Source: Companilactobacillus paralimentarius DSM 13238 = JCM 10415 (GTDB lineage: Bacteria; Bacillota; Bacilli; Lactobacillales; Lactobacillaceae). Taken from it: 61,217 nt of DNA. This document shows positions 51,699 to 61,217 of the stretch, piece by piece (positions within the stretch are counted from its first letter, which is position 1; each line of letters begins with the position of its first letter). Made by a program: the position numbers and the translations under genes. The notes beneath the pieces are model-generated. The model saw only the letters and a program-made list of their open reading frames with translations. It searched no databases and was not told where the DNA came from. The stretch spans positions 1-61,217 of the forward strand of contig NZ_AZES01000014.1 in the NCBI RefSeq assembly GCF_001434985.1, written 5' to 3'.

Positions 51699-53417
51699 AT
51701 GTCTTGGCAAGATAATATGCAACAATGGCTCGACTATAAAGATTTGGATCCAGATATGAAAGAGCAACTTAACGAAATGAAGAATGATGATAAGGTTGCG
51801 GAAGAAGCTTTCTACGAACCAATGGAATTCGGTACTGCTGGTATGCGTGGTCTTATTGGACCTGGTATTAATAGAATGAACATTTATACTGTTCGTCAAG
51901 CAGCTGAAGGTCTAGCTTCTTTCATGGATACTCTGGATGACAAGTTGAAGTCACAAGGTGTAGCAATCAGTTATGATTCACGTTACTATTCACAAGATTT
52001 TGCTTATGAATCAGCAAAAGTTTTGGGAGCTCATGGAATTCACAGTTATGTGTTTGACAGTTTAAGACCTACACCGGAATTATCTTTTGCAGTAAGAAGT
52101 ATACCTACATATGCTGGTATTATGATTACTGCTAGCCATAATCCTAAGCAATATAATGGATTTAAAATTTACGGACCAGATGGTGGTCAAATGCCACCAG
52201 TTGAATCGGATAATATTACTAGTTTTGCTAGAAAAGCTAGCAATCTATTCGCTATTAAAGTAAAGCCTGTAACAAAGTTGAGAGAAGAAAAATTATTAAC
52301 TCTTATTGGTGAAGATGTTGATTTAAACTATATGAAGAATTTGGAAACGGTTATTGTTAACCGCGATTTGATCAATAATATCGGTGATAAAATGAAATTT
52401 GTTTATTCACCACTTCATGGTACCGGTAAGATGATTGCTCCTCGAATTTTCCAAAAGTTAGGATTCAAGAATTTTAATATGGTAACTGAACAAGCCATTT
52501 TGGATCCTGAATTTGCTACAACTCCATTCCCTAATCCTGAATTTGCTCAAACTTTTGATTTAGCAATTGAACGTGGTAAGAAGATTGGTGCTAATATATT
52601 GATTGCAACAGATCCTGATGCTGATCGTTTGGGAGCTGCAGTTAGACAACCAGATGGTTCTTATAAGTTGATGACAGGTAATCAAATTGCTTCGGTTCTT
52701 TTGAATTACTTATTACAAGCAAAGAAGGGCCTTAAGCAATTACCAGCTAATGGAGCAGTTGTTAAATCTATTGTCTCGTCTGAATTGGCAACAGCTATTG
52801 CTAATAAATATAATGTTGAGATGCTCGATGTCTTGACTGGATTTAAATATATTGCTGAGAAGATTGAACAATTTGAAAAAAATGGTAGCAATGAGTTCCT
52901 CTTCGGATTTGAAGAAAGTTATGGATATCTTGTAAAGCCATTTGTTCGTGACAAAGATGCTATGCAATCAACTTTATTATTAGCTGAAGCTGCAGCTTAT
53001 TACGAATCAAAAGGTAAGACCATCTATGATGCACTAGAAGATCTTTATGAAGAATTTGGTTACTATCGTGAGAAGACTATCTCTAAGACATTTGAAGGTA
53101 TCTCTGGTAAAGATAAGATGGCTCAAATTATGAAGACACTTCGTGAAGAAGGTATCGACGAAATCAATGGCGTTAAAGTTGTTGAATCAATCGATTATTT
53201 AAAAGATACAGATACTACTGAGGCAGGGGTTAAACCTACGGGATTACCAAAGGCTGACGTATTAAAATATGTTTTAGCTGATGATACTTGGGTTGCCGCT
53301 AGACCTTCAGGTACTGAACCAAAATTGAAATTTTATATTGGTGTTAAGGCTGATACAGAGGCCAATGCCGCACAAAAACTAGCTGATTTTGCTAAAGAAA
53401 TCGAAGGTTGGGAATAA
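51699..53417 (+). CDS. phosphoglucomutase/phosphomannomutase (PgcA-type)
   Basis: This 572-residue alpha-D-phosphohexomutase converts glucose 6-phosphate and glucose 1-phosphate, feeding UDP-glucose and wall polymer synthesis. The phosphoserine is S146 in TASHNPKQYNGFK; the metal loop is DPDADRLG; sugar specificity GFEESYGYL; the phosphate-binding end PSGTEPKLKFY. Length fits the Bacillus PgcA group. The start is the ATG at 51699 with AGGAGG upstream; in-frame codons from 51651 lie within the promoter. It is monocistronic, with a strong terminator. Confidence 0.95.
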   Translation: MSWQDNMQQWLDYKDLDPDMKEQLNEMKNDDKVAEEAFYEPMEFGTAGMRGLIGPGINRMNIYTVRQAAEGLASFMDTLDDKLKSQGVAISYDSRYYSQDFAYESAKVLGAHGIHSYVFDSLRPTPELSFAVRSIPTYAGIMITASHNPKQYNGFKIYGPDGGQMPPVESDNITSFARKASNLFAIKVKPVTKLREEKLLTLIGEDVDLNYMKNLETVIVNRDLINNIGDKMKFVYSPLHGTGKMIAPRIFQKLGFKNFNMVTEQAILDPEFATTPFPNPEFAQTFDLAIERGKKIGANILIATDPDADRLGAAVRQPDGSYKLMTGNQIASVLLNYLLQAKKGLKQLPANGAVVKSIVSSELATAIANKYNVEMLDVLTGFKYIAEKIEQFEKNGSNEFLFGFEESYGYLVKPFVRDKDAMQSTLLLAEAAAYYESKGKTIYDALEDLYEEFGYYREKTISKTFEGISGKDKMAQIMKTLREEGIDEINGVKVVESIDYLKDTDTTEAGVKPTGLPKADVLKYVLADDTWVAARPSGTEPKLKFYIGVKADTEANAAQKLADFAKEIEGWE

Positions 53418-53419
53418 AA

Positions 53420-53462
53420 TAAGAGATAGAGACAAAAGTTATTTTTTGTCTCTATCTTTTTG
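53420..53462 (+). terminator. pgm terminator
   Basis: A long perfect stem (AAGATAGAGACAAAA type; left 53421-53437, right 53442-53460) with T-rich downstream sequence follows the pgm stop codon. Confidence 0.92.
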
Positions 53463-53530
53463 TTTCGTTACAAGTATTTCTCAACTGCGATATAATATTT
53501 TCATGTAGTTTGTGAAAAGAGGAGAAGGAA

Positions 53531-54823
53531 TTGTCAACAAATCAACATCTAATTATTATTTCGCTTGATTCTTTAGGATTTAGAGATATTGATGAACATC
53601 TCGATGAATTACCAACATTGAGCAAGTTAGTACACGGGGGAACTTGGGTTAAAAGGGTTCAAGGAATCTATCCAACTTTAACTTATCCTTCGCATACGAC
53701 CATTATCACTGGTCAATATCCAAGTGTTCACGGAATTGTAAATAATACTAAGATTCAATCTAATCGTCGATCACCTGATTGGTACTGGTATCAGAAGGAT
53801 GTTAAATCAACGACATTATATGATTTAGCACGAAAAAAGGGACTTAAGACGGCCGCCTTTCTTTGGCCAGTAACAGCCGGTAGTAAAATTGATTACAATT
53901 TGGCTGAAATTTTTCCTAATCGAATTTGGACCAACCAAGTCTTGGTTTCACTGAAGGCTAGTTCACCGTTGTTCATTTTAGAAATGGATAAAAAATATGG
54001 AAAATTGCGTAATGGTATCAAACAGCCTGCTTTGGATGATTTTATTACGGCTTGTGCGGTTGATACGGTAAAAAATAAGCAGCCTAATTTGATGTTGTTA
54101 CATTTGGTTGACATGGATAGCATGCGCCATCAATATGGGGTTCGTTCTGAAGATGCTATGAAGGCTTTGCATCGATTAGATGGTCATGTAAAGCAAGTAA
54201 TTGATGCTAGCAAAGAAGCTGGTACCTTTGATGATACGAACTTTGTAATTTTAGGAGATCATTATCAAATTAATGTTGATAAGATGATTCATTTGAATAC
54301 TTTGTTTGCAAAGAGAAATTGGCTAACACCAATCAAAGATCAAACTTTCAAAAAGGATTGGTCAGTAATGGCTAAAACTTGTGATGGATCAACCTATATT
54401 TATACAAAGAATTTTGATCAAATCCAACGTTTGAAGGAACTAATTTCAGGTGTTGAAGGTGTAGAAAGAATTTACTCATCACGAGAGGCAGCAGCCATGG
54501 GAGCAGATCCTAATTGTACTTTGATGGTTGAAGCTAAGGCTGGTTATTACTTTACTGATGAAAGTGATCGTCCTAATGTTGTAGAGCAAGTACTTCCTGA
54601 TATGATGGGAGATGCTGATCGATATCGTGGTGTTCATGGATATCATCCTCAAAAACCAGGCTACAAAACAACCTTAATTTTTAATGGACCAATGGTTGAA
54701 AAAAATCATACAGTCGAAAAGGCTAATTTGGTAGATGAAGCACCAACTTTTGCTAAGTTGTTAGGCTTAAAATTTGATGCACCAATAGCCGGAAATAGTA
54801 TTGAGGATGTATTTATCGATTAG
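53531..54823 (+). CDS. alkaline phosphatase superfamily protein (NPP-type phosphodiesterase)
   Basis: This 430-residue protein belongs to the type I phosphodiesterase/nucleotide pyrophosphatase group. It has the N-terminal metal Asp (IIISLDSLG), the nucleophile region TYPSHTTIITGQYPSVHGI (Thr as nucleophile), the middle LHLVDMDSMRHQYG, and GDHYQINVDKMIH plus GVHGYHP as metal ligands. There is no signal peptide, so it is probably cytoplasmic, unlike many relatives. The start is TTG at 53531 with GGAGAAGG upstream. It is 14 bp before the transporter gene, which suggests a two-gene operon. The substrate is unknown. Confidence 0.87.
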   Translation: MSTNQHLIIISLDSLGFRDIDEHLDELPTLSKLVHGGTWVKRVQGIYPTLTYPSHTTIITGQYPSVHGIVNNTKIQSNRRSPDWYWYQKDVKSTTLYDLARKKGLKTAAFLWPVTAGSKIDYNLAEIFPNRIWTNQVLVSLKASSPLFILEMDKKYGKLRNGIKQPALDDFITACAVDTVKNKQPNLMLLHLVDMDSMRHQYGVRSEDAMKALHRLDGHVKQVIDASKEAGTFDDTNFVILGDHYQINVDKMIHLNTLFAKRNWLTPIKDQTFKKDWSVMAKTCDGSTYIYTKNFDQIQRLKELISGVEGVERIYSSREAAAMGADPNCTLMVEAKAGYYFTDESDRPNVVEQVLPDMMGDADRYRGVHGYHPQKPGYKTTLIFNGPMVEKNHTVEKANLVDEAPTFAKLLGLKFDAPIAGNSIEDVFID

Positions 54824-54837
54824 AATAGAGGAATTTT

Positions 54838-56082
54838 ATGAGGTTTAATAAGAAACAGTGGAGTTGGATCTTCTATGATTGGGCCAATTCTGGCTATGGA
54901 ATTATCGTTACAACAGCAGTATTACCAGTTTATTTCAAATCAATAGCACAGAATTCAGGAGTTTCGGCGGCTAATGCAACGGCCTTTTGGGGTTATGCCA
55001 ACAGTTTTGGAACTTTATTAGTTTCTATTTTGGCTCCCGTTTTAGGTGCATTAGCAGATTATCCGCATCACAAAAAGCGATTAATGAATTATTTTTCATT
55101 TTTAGGAATTATTATGACGTTTGGTTTGGCGTTAGTACCGTCAAATCAATGGCAATTATTATTAGGTGTGTATATCCTGTCGATAATTGGATATTCAGCT
55201 GGTAATTTATTTTATGACAGTTTTTTAACAGATGTTGCCAGCAATGAGGAGATGGATACTCTTTCTTCAAATGGATATGCTTACGGCTATTTAGGTGGAG
55301 TTGTAGCTTTTATCTTATTCTTAGTTCTACAATTAACGAGTGGCTTTGGTATGTTATCCAGTTATGGTGTGGCACGATGGAGTTTTCTTCTAGCAGCCAT
55401 TTGGTGGATTATTTTTTTTATTCCATTGTTGAAAAATGTCCAACAGGTCTATTCATTACCAGAAAATGCACACCCTGTTACATCAAGTTTTAAACGTGTC
55501 TGGAAGACAATTACTCATTTGAGAAAGTATAAGGCTGCAGCTTGGTTCTTAGTAGCCTATTTCTTCTATATTGATGGAGTTGATACAATTTTCACGATGG
55601 CTACCTCAATCGGTATGGATATGGGAATTAACACGACAACATTAATGCTTGTTTTGTTAGTTGTTCAATTAGTAGCTTTTCCATTTTCTATTTTGTATGG
55701 TTGGTTTGCTAATAAAGTTTCTACTAGAGCGGGAATTCTTTTAGGAATTGTTCTATATTTTGGTATTTGTTTATATGCTTTGAAACTAACCAGTGCTAAA
55801 GATTTTTGGATCTTAGCTGTTTTAGTTGGAACCAGTCAAGGTGGTATTCAAGCTTTGAGTCGTTCTTATTTCGGAAAACTGATTCCCAAAGAATCCGGAA
55901 GTGAGTTCTTTGGTTTCTATAATATATTAGGAAAATTTTCGGCTGTGATGGGTCCAATTTTGGTTGGTATCGTCACCCAGATTACGGGAAAATCCACAAT
56001 TGGCGCTGCTTCATTGAGCATTTTATTCTTCATTGGATTGATAATTTTCTTAATGTTGCCACGTTTGGTAAATGAAAATTAA
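54838..56082 (+). CDS. UMF1 family MFS transporter
   Basis: This 414-residue protein has twelve membrane helices and matches the UMF1/Atg22-like branch of the major facilitator superfamily: the start WSWIFYDWANSGYGIIV, then GFGMLSSYGVARWSF and GTSQGGIQALSRSYFGKLIP. Atg22 exports amino acids from yeast vacuoles; bacterial substrates are undefined. It starts 14 bp after the phosphodiesterase-like gene, with AGAGGAAT as ribosome site. The pair could supply and process a shared metabolite, but that is guesswork. Confidence 0.9.
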   Translation: MRFNKKQWSWIFYDWANSGYGIIVTTAVLPVYFKSIAQNSGVSAANATAFWGYANSFGTLLVSILAPVLGALADYPHHKKRLMNYFSFLGIIMTFGLALVPSNQWQLLLGVYILSIIGYSAGNLFYDSFLTDVASNEEMDTLSSNGYAYGYLGGVVAFILFLVLQLTSGFGMLSSYGVARWSFLLAAIWWIIFFIPLLKNVQQVYSLPENAHPVTSSFKRVWKTITHLRKYKAAAWFLVAYFFYIDGVDTIFTMATSIGMDMGINTTTLMLVLLVVQLVAFPFSILYGWFANKVSTRAGILLGIVLYFGICLYALKLTSAKDFWILAVLVGTSQGGIQALSRSYFGKLIPKESGSEFFGFYNILGKFSAVMGPILVGIVTQITGKSTIGAASLSILFFIGLIIFLMLPRLVNEN

Positions 56083-56086
56083 ATTA

Positions 56087-56115
56087 TGGCGAAAATATGT
56101 TCGCTATGGTAATAT
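56087..56115 (+). promoter_or_regulatory. SOS promoter with LexA-like box upstream of uvrBA
   Basis: CGAAAATATGTTCG (56090-56103) differs by one base from CGAACATATGTTCG, an ideal Gram-positive LexA box. TAATAT (56110-56115) is the -10, and TGGCGA (56087-56092) at 17 bp is the -35, so the box fills the promoter spacer. Confidence 0.75.
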
Positions 56116-56145
56116 AGAGCCAGCGCAATAAGCCTGACATTAATT

Positions 56146-56182
56146 ACATCTAATTCGTGTGCGAGAGTTAGATGTTTTTTTT
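56146..56182 (+). terminator. terminator in the uvrB leader
   Basis: ACATCTAA (56146-56153) pairs with TTAGATGT (56168-56175), with a partly paired loop, followed by eight T residues. It lies between the LexA-boxed promoter and the uvrB ribosome site. It ends any transcript from the upstream transporter gene, or it attenuates uvrB, or it releases a small RNA of about 60 nt. Confidence 0.85.
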
Positions 56183-56206
56183 AGCTCAAGGGGGGTAAAT
56201 TAATCC

Positions 56207-58216
56207 GTGATAGATAGAGTTACTAATAATAAATTTGATTTGGTTTCTAAATATTCACCTGCTGGAGATCAAGCTCAAGCAATCGATACCATTACTAAAG
56301 ATTTCAAGGCTGGCGATAAAGAAGTTGTTCTTGAGGGTGCCACTGGTACTGGTAAGACCTTTACAATGGCTAATGTAATTAAAAGCTTGAATAAACCAAC
56401 ATTGATTATTTCACATAATAAAACATTGGCAGGACAACTGTATGGTGAATTTAAGGAATTTTTCCCTAACAATGCGGTTGAATATTTTGTTAGTTATTAT
56501 GACTACTATCAACCAGAAGCCTATGTACCATCTAGTGATACGTATATTGAAAAGGATTCTAGTATTAATGATGAAATCGATAAACTTCGTCATTCAGCTA
56601 CTAGTTCACTTTTGGAACGTAACGATGTTATTGTGGTTGCCTCTGTTTCATGTATTTTTGGTTTAGGTGATCCTAGAGAATATGCCGACAGTATTATTTC
56701 TTTACGGGTTGGTCAACAGATTGCTCGCGATACTTTGTTGGAAGAATTAGTTGATAACCAATTTGAACGTAACGATATTGACTTTCAACGTGGAAGATTC
56801 CGTGTCCGTGGCGATGTTGTTGATATCTTTCCGGCTTCACGTGATGATAATGCTATTCGTGTGGAATTTTTTGGTGATGAGATTGATCGAATCATTGAAA
56901 TGGATGCATTAACAGGAGAAATAAAAGGATCAATGGATCATATTGGTATCTTTCCGGCTACTCACTTTATGATCAGTGATTCTAAAATGGATGAAGCTTT
57001 GAAACGTATTAAAGACGAAATGGATGTTCAAGTTGATAAATTTACTAAAGAAGGTAAATTGCTGGAAGCTCAACGTATTAAACAGAGAACTGAATATGAC
57101 ATTGAAATGATGCGAGAGATGGGTTACACATCTGGTATTGAAAACTATTCTCGTCATATGGAAGGTCGTGCTGAGGGTGAACCACCATTTACTTTGCTAG
57201 ATTTCTTTCCTAAAGATTTTAATATTATGATTGATGAATCTCACGTTACTATGCCACAAATTCGAGGAATGTATAATGGTGACCGTGCCAGAAAGCAACA
57301 GTTAGTCGATTATGGCTTTCGATTGCCTAGTGCATTAGATAACCGTCCGTTGAAGTTGGATGAATTCGAAAAACATGTTAATCGTATTTTATATGTATCA
57401 GCTACACCGGGTCCTTATGAGTTGGAGAGAACAGATCATAAAGCTGAACAGATTATTCGTCCTACAGGTCTATTGGATCCTAAGATTGAAGTACGTCCAA
57501 TTATGGGACAAATTGATGATTTGGTTGGTGAAATTAATGATCGTGTGGCTAAACATGAAAGAGTCTTTGTAACCACCCTAACAAAGAAGATGGCTGAAGA
57601 TTTAACTGATTACTTTAAAGATTTAGGAATTAAAGTTAGATATTTACACAGTGACATTAAAACTTTGGAGCGAACGAAGATTATTCGTGATTTACGATTG
57701 GGCAAATTCGATGTTCTAATCGGAATCAATTTGTTGCGTGAAGGTATCGATGTACCAGAAGTTTCACTAATTGCTATATTGGATGCTGATAAGGAAGGCT
57801 TCTTGAGAGCTGAACGTTCATTAGTTCAGATTATTGGTCGTGCATCGCGTAATGAACATGGTAAAGTTATTATGTATGCTGATTCAATTACGGATTCAAT
57901 GCGTGGAGCGATTGATGCAACTGCACGTCGTCGTAAATTACAGATGAAATTCAATGAGGAGCATAATGTAACACCTAAGACAATTGTTAAACCAATTCGG
58001 GATGCTATTTCAATGTTCCAGAAAGTTGATAATTCTTCTTCTGAGACGGAGAAGATTGACGATGATATTGACTTTAAGGATATGAGCAAGAAGGAACGTG
58101 AAGAACTTCTTGCCAACCTAAATGAACAAATGGAATCTGCTGCCAAGAAATTAGACTTCGAGGCTGCTGCTAATTTACGTGATACGATTTTGGAATTAAA
58201 GGCGGAAATGAAATAG
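56207..58216 (+). CDS. uvrB: excinuclease ABC subunit B
   Basis: This 669-residue helicase-like protein verifies DNA damage in nucleotide excision repair. Walker A GATGTGKT is at 44-51, the damage-probing beta-hairpin [17 protein letters not shown] is intact, the helicase motifs include [20 protein letters not shown] and [14 protein letters not shown], and the C-terminal UVR domain (about 630-669) binds UvrC. The start is GTG at 56207, giving [16 protein letters not shown] like relatives, with AAGGGGGG 11 bp upstream. It precedes uvrA by one base. SOS control is inferred from the box at 56090. Confidence 0.97.
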   Translation: MIDRVTNNKFDLVSKYSPAGDQAQAIDTITKDFKAGDKEVVLEGATGTGKTFTMANVIKSLNKPTLIISHNKTLAGQLYGEFKEFFPNNAVEYFVSYYDYYQPEAYVPSSDTYIEKDSSINDEIDKLRHSATSSLLERNDVIVVASVSCIFGLGDPREYADSIISLRVGQQIARDTLLEELVDNQFERNDIDFQRGRFRVRGDVVDIFPASRDDNAIRVEFFGDEIDRIIEMDALTGEIKGSMDHIGIFPATHFMISDSKMDEALKRIKDEMDVQVDKFTKEGKLLEAQRIKQRTEYDIEMMREMGYTSGIENYSRHMEGRAEGEPPFTLLDFFPKDFNIMIDESHVTMPQIRGMYNGDRARKQQLVDYGFRLPSALDNRPLKLDEFEKHVNRILYVSATPGPYELERTDHKAEQIIRPTGLLDPKIEVRPIMGQIDDLVGEINDRVAKHERVFVTTLTKKMAEDLTDYFKDLGIKVRYLHSDIKTLERTKIIRDLRLGKFDVLIGINLLREGIDVPEVSLIAILDADKEGFLRAERSLVQIIGRASRNEHGKVIMYADSITDSMRGAIDATARRRKLQMKFNEEHNVTPKTIVKPIRDAISMFQKVDNSSSETEKIDDDIDFKDMSKKEREELLANLNEQMESAAKKLDFEAAANLRDTILELKAEMK

Positions 58217-58217
58217 A

Positions 58218-61067
58218 ATGTTAAATGATAAAATTGTTATTCATGGTGCACGTGCACATAATTTAAAAGATATTGATGTAACAATTCCTCGTGATAAATT
58301 AGTTGTTATGACTGGTCTATCCGGTTCAGGTAAAAGTTCTTTGGCTTTTGATACACTTTATGCTGAGGGTCAGAGACGTTATGTTGAGAGTTTATCGTCT
58401 TATGCCCGTCAGTTTTTAGGACAAATGGACAAGCCAGATGTTGACTCAATTGATGGATTAAGTCCTGCTATTTCAATTGATCAAAAAACTACCTCTAAAA
58501 ATCCTCGTTCAACTGTAGGTACAGTTACAGAAATAAATGACTATTTACGTTTATTGTGGGCTCGTGTTGGGACACCAATTTGTCCAAATGATGGGACTAA
58601 AATTACAAGTCAATCGGCTCAACAAATGGTTGATGCTATTTTGAAATTGGATGATGGAACTAAGCTACAAGTTCTTTCACCAGTCGTTCGTGCTAAAAGA
58701 GGACAACATAAAAAAGCCTTGAATCAAATTAAGAAACAAGGTTATGTCCGTATACGTGTTGATGGTGAAATTCACGATGTTAGTGAAGATATCGAATTGG
58801 ATAAGAATAAAAAACACAGTATTGATGTTGTGGTTGATCGAATTGTTGTTAATGATCATATTAAATCTCGTTTGTTTGATTCAGTTGAAGCAGCTTTGAG
58901 ATTATCCGATGGTTATATGAACGTTGATGTTATCGGTTCAGATATGATGGTTTTCTCAGAAAAGAATGCTTGTCCTATTTGTGGTTTCACAGTTGGAGAA
59001 TTGGAACCACGCTTATTTTCATTCAATGCACCGTTTGGGGCTTGTGAGAATTGTGATGGCTTAGGGATTAAGTTAGAAGTTGATCTTGATTTGGTTATTC
59101 CAGATCAAAGTAAAACTTTAGCTGAAGGGGCCATTGAACCTTGGAACCCAATCAGTTCACAATATTATCCAGAAATGTTGGCTCAAGCGGCCAAGGAATT
59201 TAATATCGATATGAATACGCCATTTGAAAAATTACCTCAAAAGGACCAGGATATTATTCTAAATGGTTCTGATGGTAAGACTTTTCATTTTCATTATGAG
59301 AATGATTTTGGTAGCGTACGTGATGTTGATGTTCCATTTGAAGGAGTTCTTCCTAATATCAATCGTCGCTATCATGAAACTAATAGTGATTTTACACGTG
59401 AGGTTATGCGAAAATACATGACTGAATTGAAATGTCCTGTTTGTCACGGTAAACGATTAAATCGTCAAGCCTTAGCTGTTAAAGTTGAAGGCAAGGATAT
59501 CGCTGAAGTTTCCGATATGTCAATCAAAGATGAACTTCCATTTTTTAAGGCAGTTAAATTTGGTGAACAGAATACGGTCATTGCTAAACCTATTTTGAAG
59601 GAAGTTAAGGATCGTCTCAGTTTTTTGATTAATGTTGGGTTGGAGTATTTGTCATTATCTCGTTCGGCTGGGACTTTATCAGGTGGTGAAGCTCAAAGAA
59701 TTCGTTTGGCTACACAAATTGGTTCTAATTTATCTGGAGTAATGTATATTTTGGATGAGCCTTCAATTGGATTGCATCAACGTGATAATGATCGTTTGAT
59801 CAGCTCTTTAAAGAAAATGCGTGATCTTGGTAACACTTTGATTGTGGTTGAACATGATGAAGATACAATGCGTGCTGCTGATTATCTTATCGATGTTGGT
59901 CCTGGTGCGGGTGAGAATGGTGGTCAAATTGTGGCCGCTGGAACTCCTAGTGAAGTAGAGAAGAATCCTAAATCGCTGACTGGCCAATATTTGGCAGGTA
60001 AAAAGTTTATTCCAGTACCTTTGGAGCGTCGTGTTGGTAATGGTCAATTTGTTGAAGTTTACGGTGCACAAGAGAATAATTTAAAGAAGCTGAATGTTAA
60101 ATTTCCATTGGGTAAATTTATCGTTGTGACCGGTGTTTCAGGTTCAGGTAAATCAACTTTGGTTAATATGATCTTGAAACGTGCTTTAGCTCAAAAGATG
60201 AACCATAATTCTGAAAAACCTGGTAAGTATAAAAAGATTACTGGTTACGAGAATTTGGAAAAGATGATTGCTATTGATCAGAGTCCTATTGGACGTACGC
60301 CAAGAAGTAACCCAGCTACATATACTGGTGTCTTTGATGATATTCGTGATTTATTTGCTCAAACCAATGAGGCTAAATTGCGTGGTTACAAGAAAGGCAG
60401 GTTCTCTTTCAATATTAAAGGTGGACGTTGTGAAAACTGTCGTGGTGATGGAATTATCAAGATTGAAATGAATTTCTTACCTGACGTTTACGTACCATGT
60501 GAAGTATGTCATGGAACGCGTTATAATTCTGAAACCTTGGAAGTAACTTATAAAGGTAAAAATATTGCTCAAGTGCTTGACATGAAGGTTTCTGAGGCAT
60601 TGGACTTCTTTAGCAACATTCCAAAGATCAAACGTAAGTTACAGACAATTCAGGATGTAGGATTAGGTTATGTTTCACTAGGACAGTCAGCCACTCAATT
60701 GTCCGGTGGTGAAGCTCAAAGAATGAAGCTAGCCTCTGAACTTTATAAGAAATCTAATGGTAAGAATTTCTATATCTTGGATGAACCTACAACTGGTTTA
60801 CATACAGATGATATCAAACGTCTCTTGGGTGTCTTGCAACGTTTAGTTGATGAAGGTAATACTGTCTTAGTTATTGAGCATAACTTAGATGTTGTTAAAT
60901 CAGCTGATTGGCTAATTGACCTTGGACCTGAAGGCGGTGAAGGTGGAGGTACGATCGTTGGTACTGGTACACCTGAAGAATTAGCTGAAGTAAAAGATAG
61001 TTATACTGGTCAATATTTGAAACCAATCTTGGAACGTGATACCAAACGTACTAAAGATGTTGAATAG
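58218..61067 (+). CDS. uvrA: excinuclease ABC subunit A
   Basis: This 949-residue ABC-class ATPase finds DNA lesions and loads UvrB. Two nucleotide-binding modules carry GLSGSGKS and GVSGSGKS Walker A motifs and two LSGGEAQR signatures. Zinc-binding motifs are [19 protein letters not shown] with CENC, and CENCRGDG with CEVC, in the expected places. It follows uvrB by one base, so both are one operon, and it ends at a strong terminator. Length is typical (about 940-960). Confidence 0.97.
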   Translation: MLNDKIVIHGARAHNLKDIDVTIPRDKLVVMTGLSGSGKSSLAFDTLYAEGQRRYVESLSSYARQFLGQMDKPDVDSIDGLSPAISIDQKTTSKNPRSTVGTVTEINDYLRLLWARVGTPICPNDGTKITSQSAQQMVDAILKLDDGTKLQVLSPVVRAKRGQHKKALNQIKKQGYVRIRVDGEIHDVSEDIELDKNKKHSIDVVVDRIVVNDHIKSRLFDSVEAALRLSDGYMNVDVIGSDMMVFSEKNACPICGFTVGELEPRLFSFNAPFGACENCDGLGIKLEVDLDLVIPDQSKTLAEGAIEPWNPISSQYYPEMLAQAAKEFNIDMNTPFEKLPQKDQDIILNGSDGKTFHFHYENDFGSVRDVDVPFEGVLPNINRRYHETNSDFTREVMRKYMTELKCPVCHGKRLNRQALAVKVEGKDIAEVSDMSIKDELPFFKAVKFGEQNTVIAKPILKEVKDRLSFLINVGLEYLSLSRSAGTLSGGEAQRIRLATQIGSNLSGVMYILDEPSIGLHQRDNDRLISSLKKMRDLGNTLIVVEHDEDTMRAADYLIDVGPGAGENGGQIVAAGTPSEVEKNPKSLTGQYLAGKKFIPVPLERRVGNGQFVEVYGAQENNLKKLNVKFPLGKFIVVTGVSGSGKSTLVNMILKRALAQKMNHNSEKPGKYKKITGYENLEKMIAIDQSPIGRTPRSNPATYTGVFDDIRDLFAQTNEAKLRGYKKGRFSFNIKGGRCENCRGDGIIKIEMNFLPDVYVPCEVCHGTRYNSETLEVTYKGKNIAQVLDMKVSEALDFFSNIPKIKRKLQTIQDVGLGYVSLGQSATQLSGGEAQRMKLASELYKKSNGKNFYILDEPTTGLHTDDIKRLLGVLQRLVDEGNTVLVIEHNLDVVKSADWLIDLGPEGGEGGGTIVGTGTPEELAEVKDSYTGQYLKPILERDTKRTKDVE

Positions 61068-61091
61068 ATAGATTCATTTAAATAGAATAAT

Positions 61092-61139
61092 AAAAACAGG
61101 TATCTACTAAATATCAATTCTAGTAGATACCTGTTTTTT
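61092..61139. terminator. bidirectional terminator after uvrA
   Basis: A perfect stem of about 18 bp (AAAACAGGTATCTACTA / TAGTAGATACCTGTTTT) has A and T runs on both sides, so it serves uvrA and the convergent gene at the edge. Confidence 0.95.
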
Positions 61140-61151
61140 GTTATTCTTCAT

Positions 61152-61217
61152 TTAGAGATTGTGGCTGTTCGTCAAATCAAGTTGATGGCGGTTCAAGTTA
61201 ACAGTTAGACCATAAAT
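61152..61217 (-). CDS. 3' end of an unidentified gene
   Basis: A minus-strand frame is open from the window edge to a TAA at 61154-61152 and encodes IYGLTVNLNRHQLDLTNSHN plus a final Leu. It ends 13 bp before the shared terminator, as a real convergent gene would. Too short to identify. Confidence 0.4.
   Translation of the reverse strand: MYGLTVNLNRHQLDLTNSHNL

Noticed and set aside
1-61217. CRISPR arrays, tRNA and rRNA genes, complete insertion sequences, replication origin
   Set aside because: I looked for regularly spaced repeats, tRNA-like cloverleaf segments with CCA ends, rRNA-like stretches, transposase motifs and DnaA-box clusters and saw none that I could support.

Overview
The window is ordinary chromosome from a low-GC Gram-positive bacterium of the order Lactobacillales, most likely a lactobacillus (a Companilactobacillus-like species is my guess; no rRNA is present to settle it). 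The evidence is the AT-rich sequence, strong AGGAGG ribosome sites, many TTG/GTG starts, a DUF1149 gene, lactobacillus-type gene orders (spx/mecA/coiA/yjbH-like/relQ/nadK/rluD/mgtE; ftsK-ymfF-ymfH-ymfI-rodZ-pgsA-cinA-recA-rny; comFA-comFC-hpf-secA-prfB; phoPR-pst-phoU; yvlC/yvlD-hprK-lgt-trxB; pgm; uvrB-uvrA) and a prfB with the classical programmed frameshift. I see no prophage, CRISPR array, rRNA or tRNA, and no complete insertion sequence.

Layout. 1-236: edge sequence with two minus-strand terminators. 237-4746: a BceRS-BceAB-type peptide-sensing and detoxification module, two-component pair on minus and ABC transporter on plus. 4736-5959: an unrecognised gene and a YhfI-like metallo-beta-lactamase-fold protein. 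6218-11852: Spx, a frameshifted BspA-like surface protein, MecA, CoiA and a YjbH-like Spx adaptor. 11982-15720: (p)ppGpp synthetase, NAD kinase, pseudouridine synthase and Mg2+ transporter with overlapping ends. 15829-18456 (minus): CutC, undecaprenyl-diphosphatase and a lactonase. 18525-20933: AI-2E permease, TrmL behind a structured leader, and DUF1149. 21018-32885: cell-division, envelope and DNA-repair genes ending with TagO. 33034-33126: an isolated 30-codon gene. 33171-36473: YigZ, ComFA/ComFC and the long-form hibernation factor. 36694-40217: SecA and RF2. 40207-47584: PhoPR and the Pst phosphate system. 47642-51569: PspC/YvlD pair, HprK, Lgt, TrxB and a small XRE regulator. 51699-56082: phosphoglucomutase, a phosphodiesterase-like protein and a UMF1 transporter. 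56207-61067: UvrB and UvrA. A minus-strand gene is cut by the right edge.

How it fits together. Much of the window is stress, envelope and nutrient control: thiol stress and regulated proteolysis (Spx, MecA, YjbH-like, TrxB), stringent response (RelQ), carbon control (HprK, plus a consensus cre box over the hpf promoter), phosphate starvation (PhoPR-Pst with 11-bp spaced PhoP-like repeats), and SOS repair (RecA, UvrBA with a LexA-like box).

The least ordinary points are: a BspA-like gene broken at a G6 tract; a full-length cutC frame with no ATG/GTG/TTG start; promoter-plus-terminator leaders in front of trmL and uvrB that look like attenuators or small RNAs; a 30-residue gene with its own promoter and terminator; and a perfect 16-bp palindrome at the pgm transcription start. 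No wholly new multi-gene system is evident.
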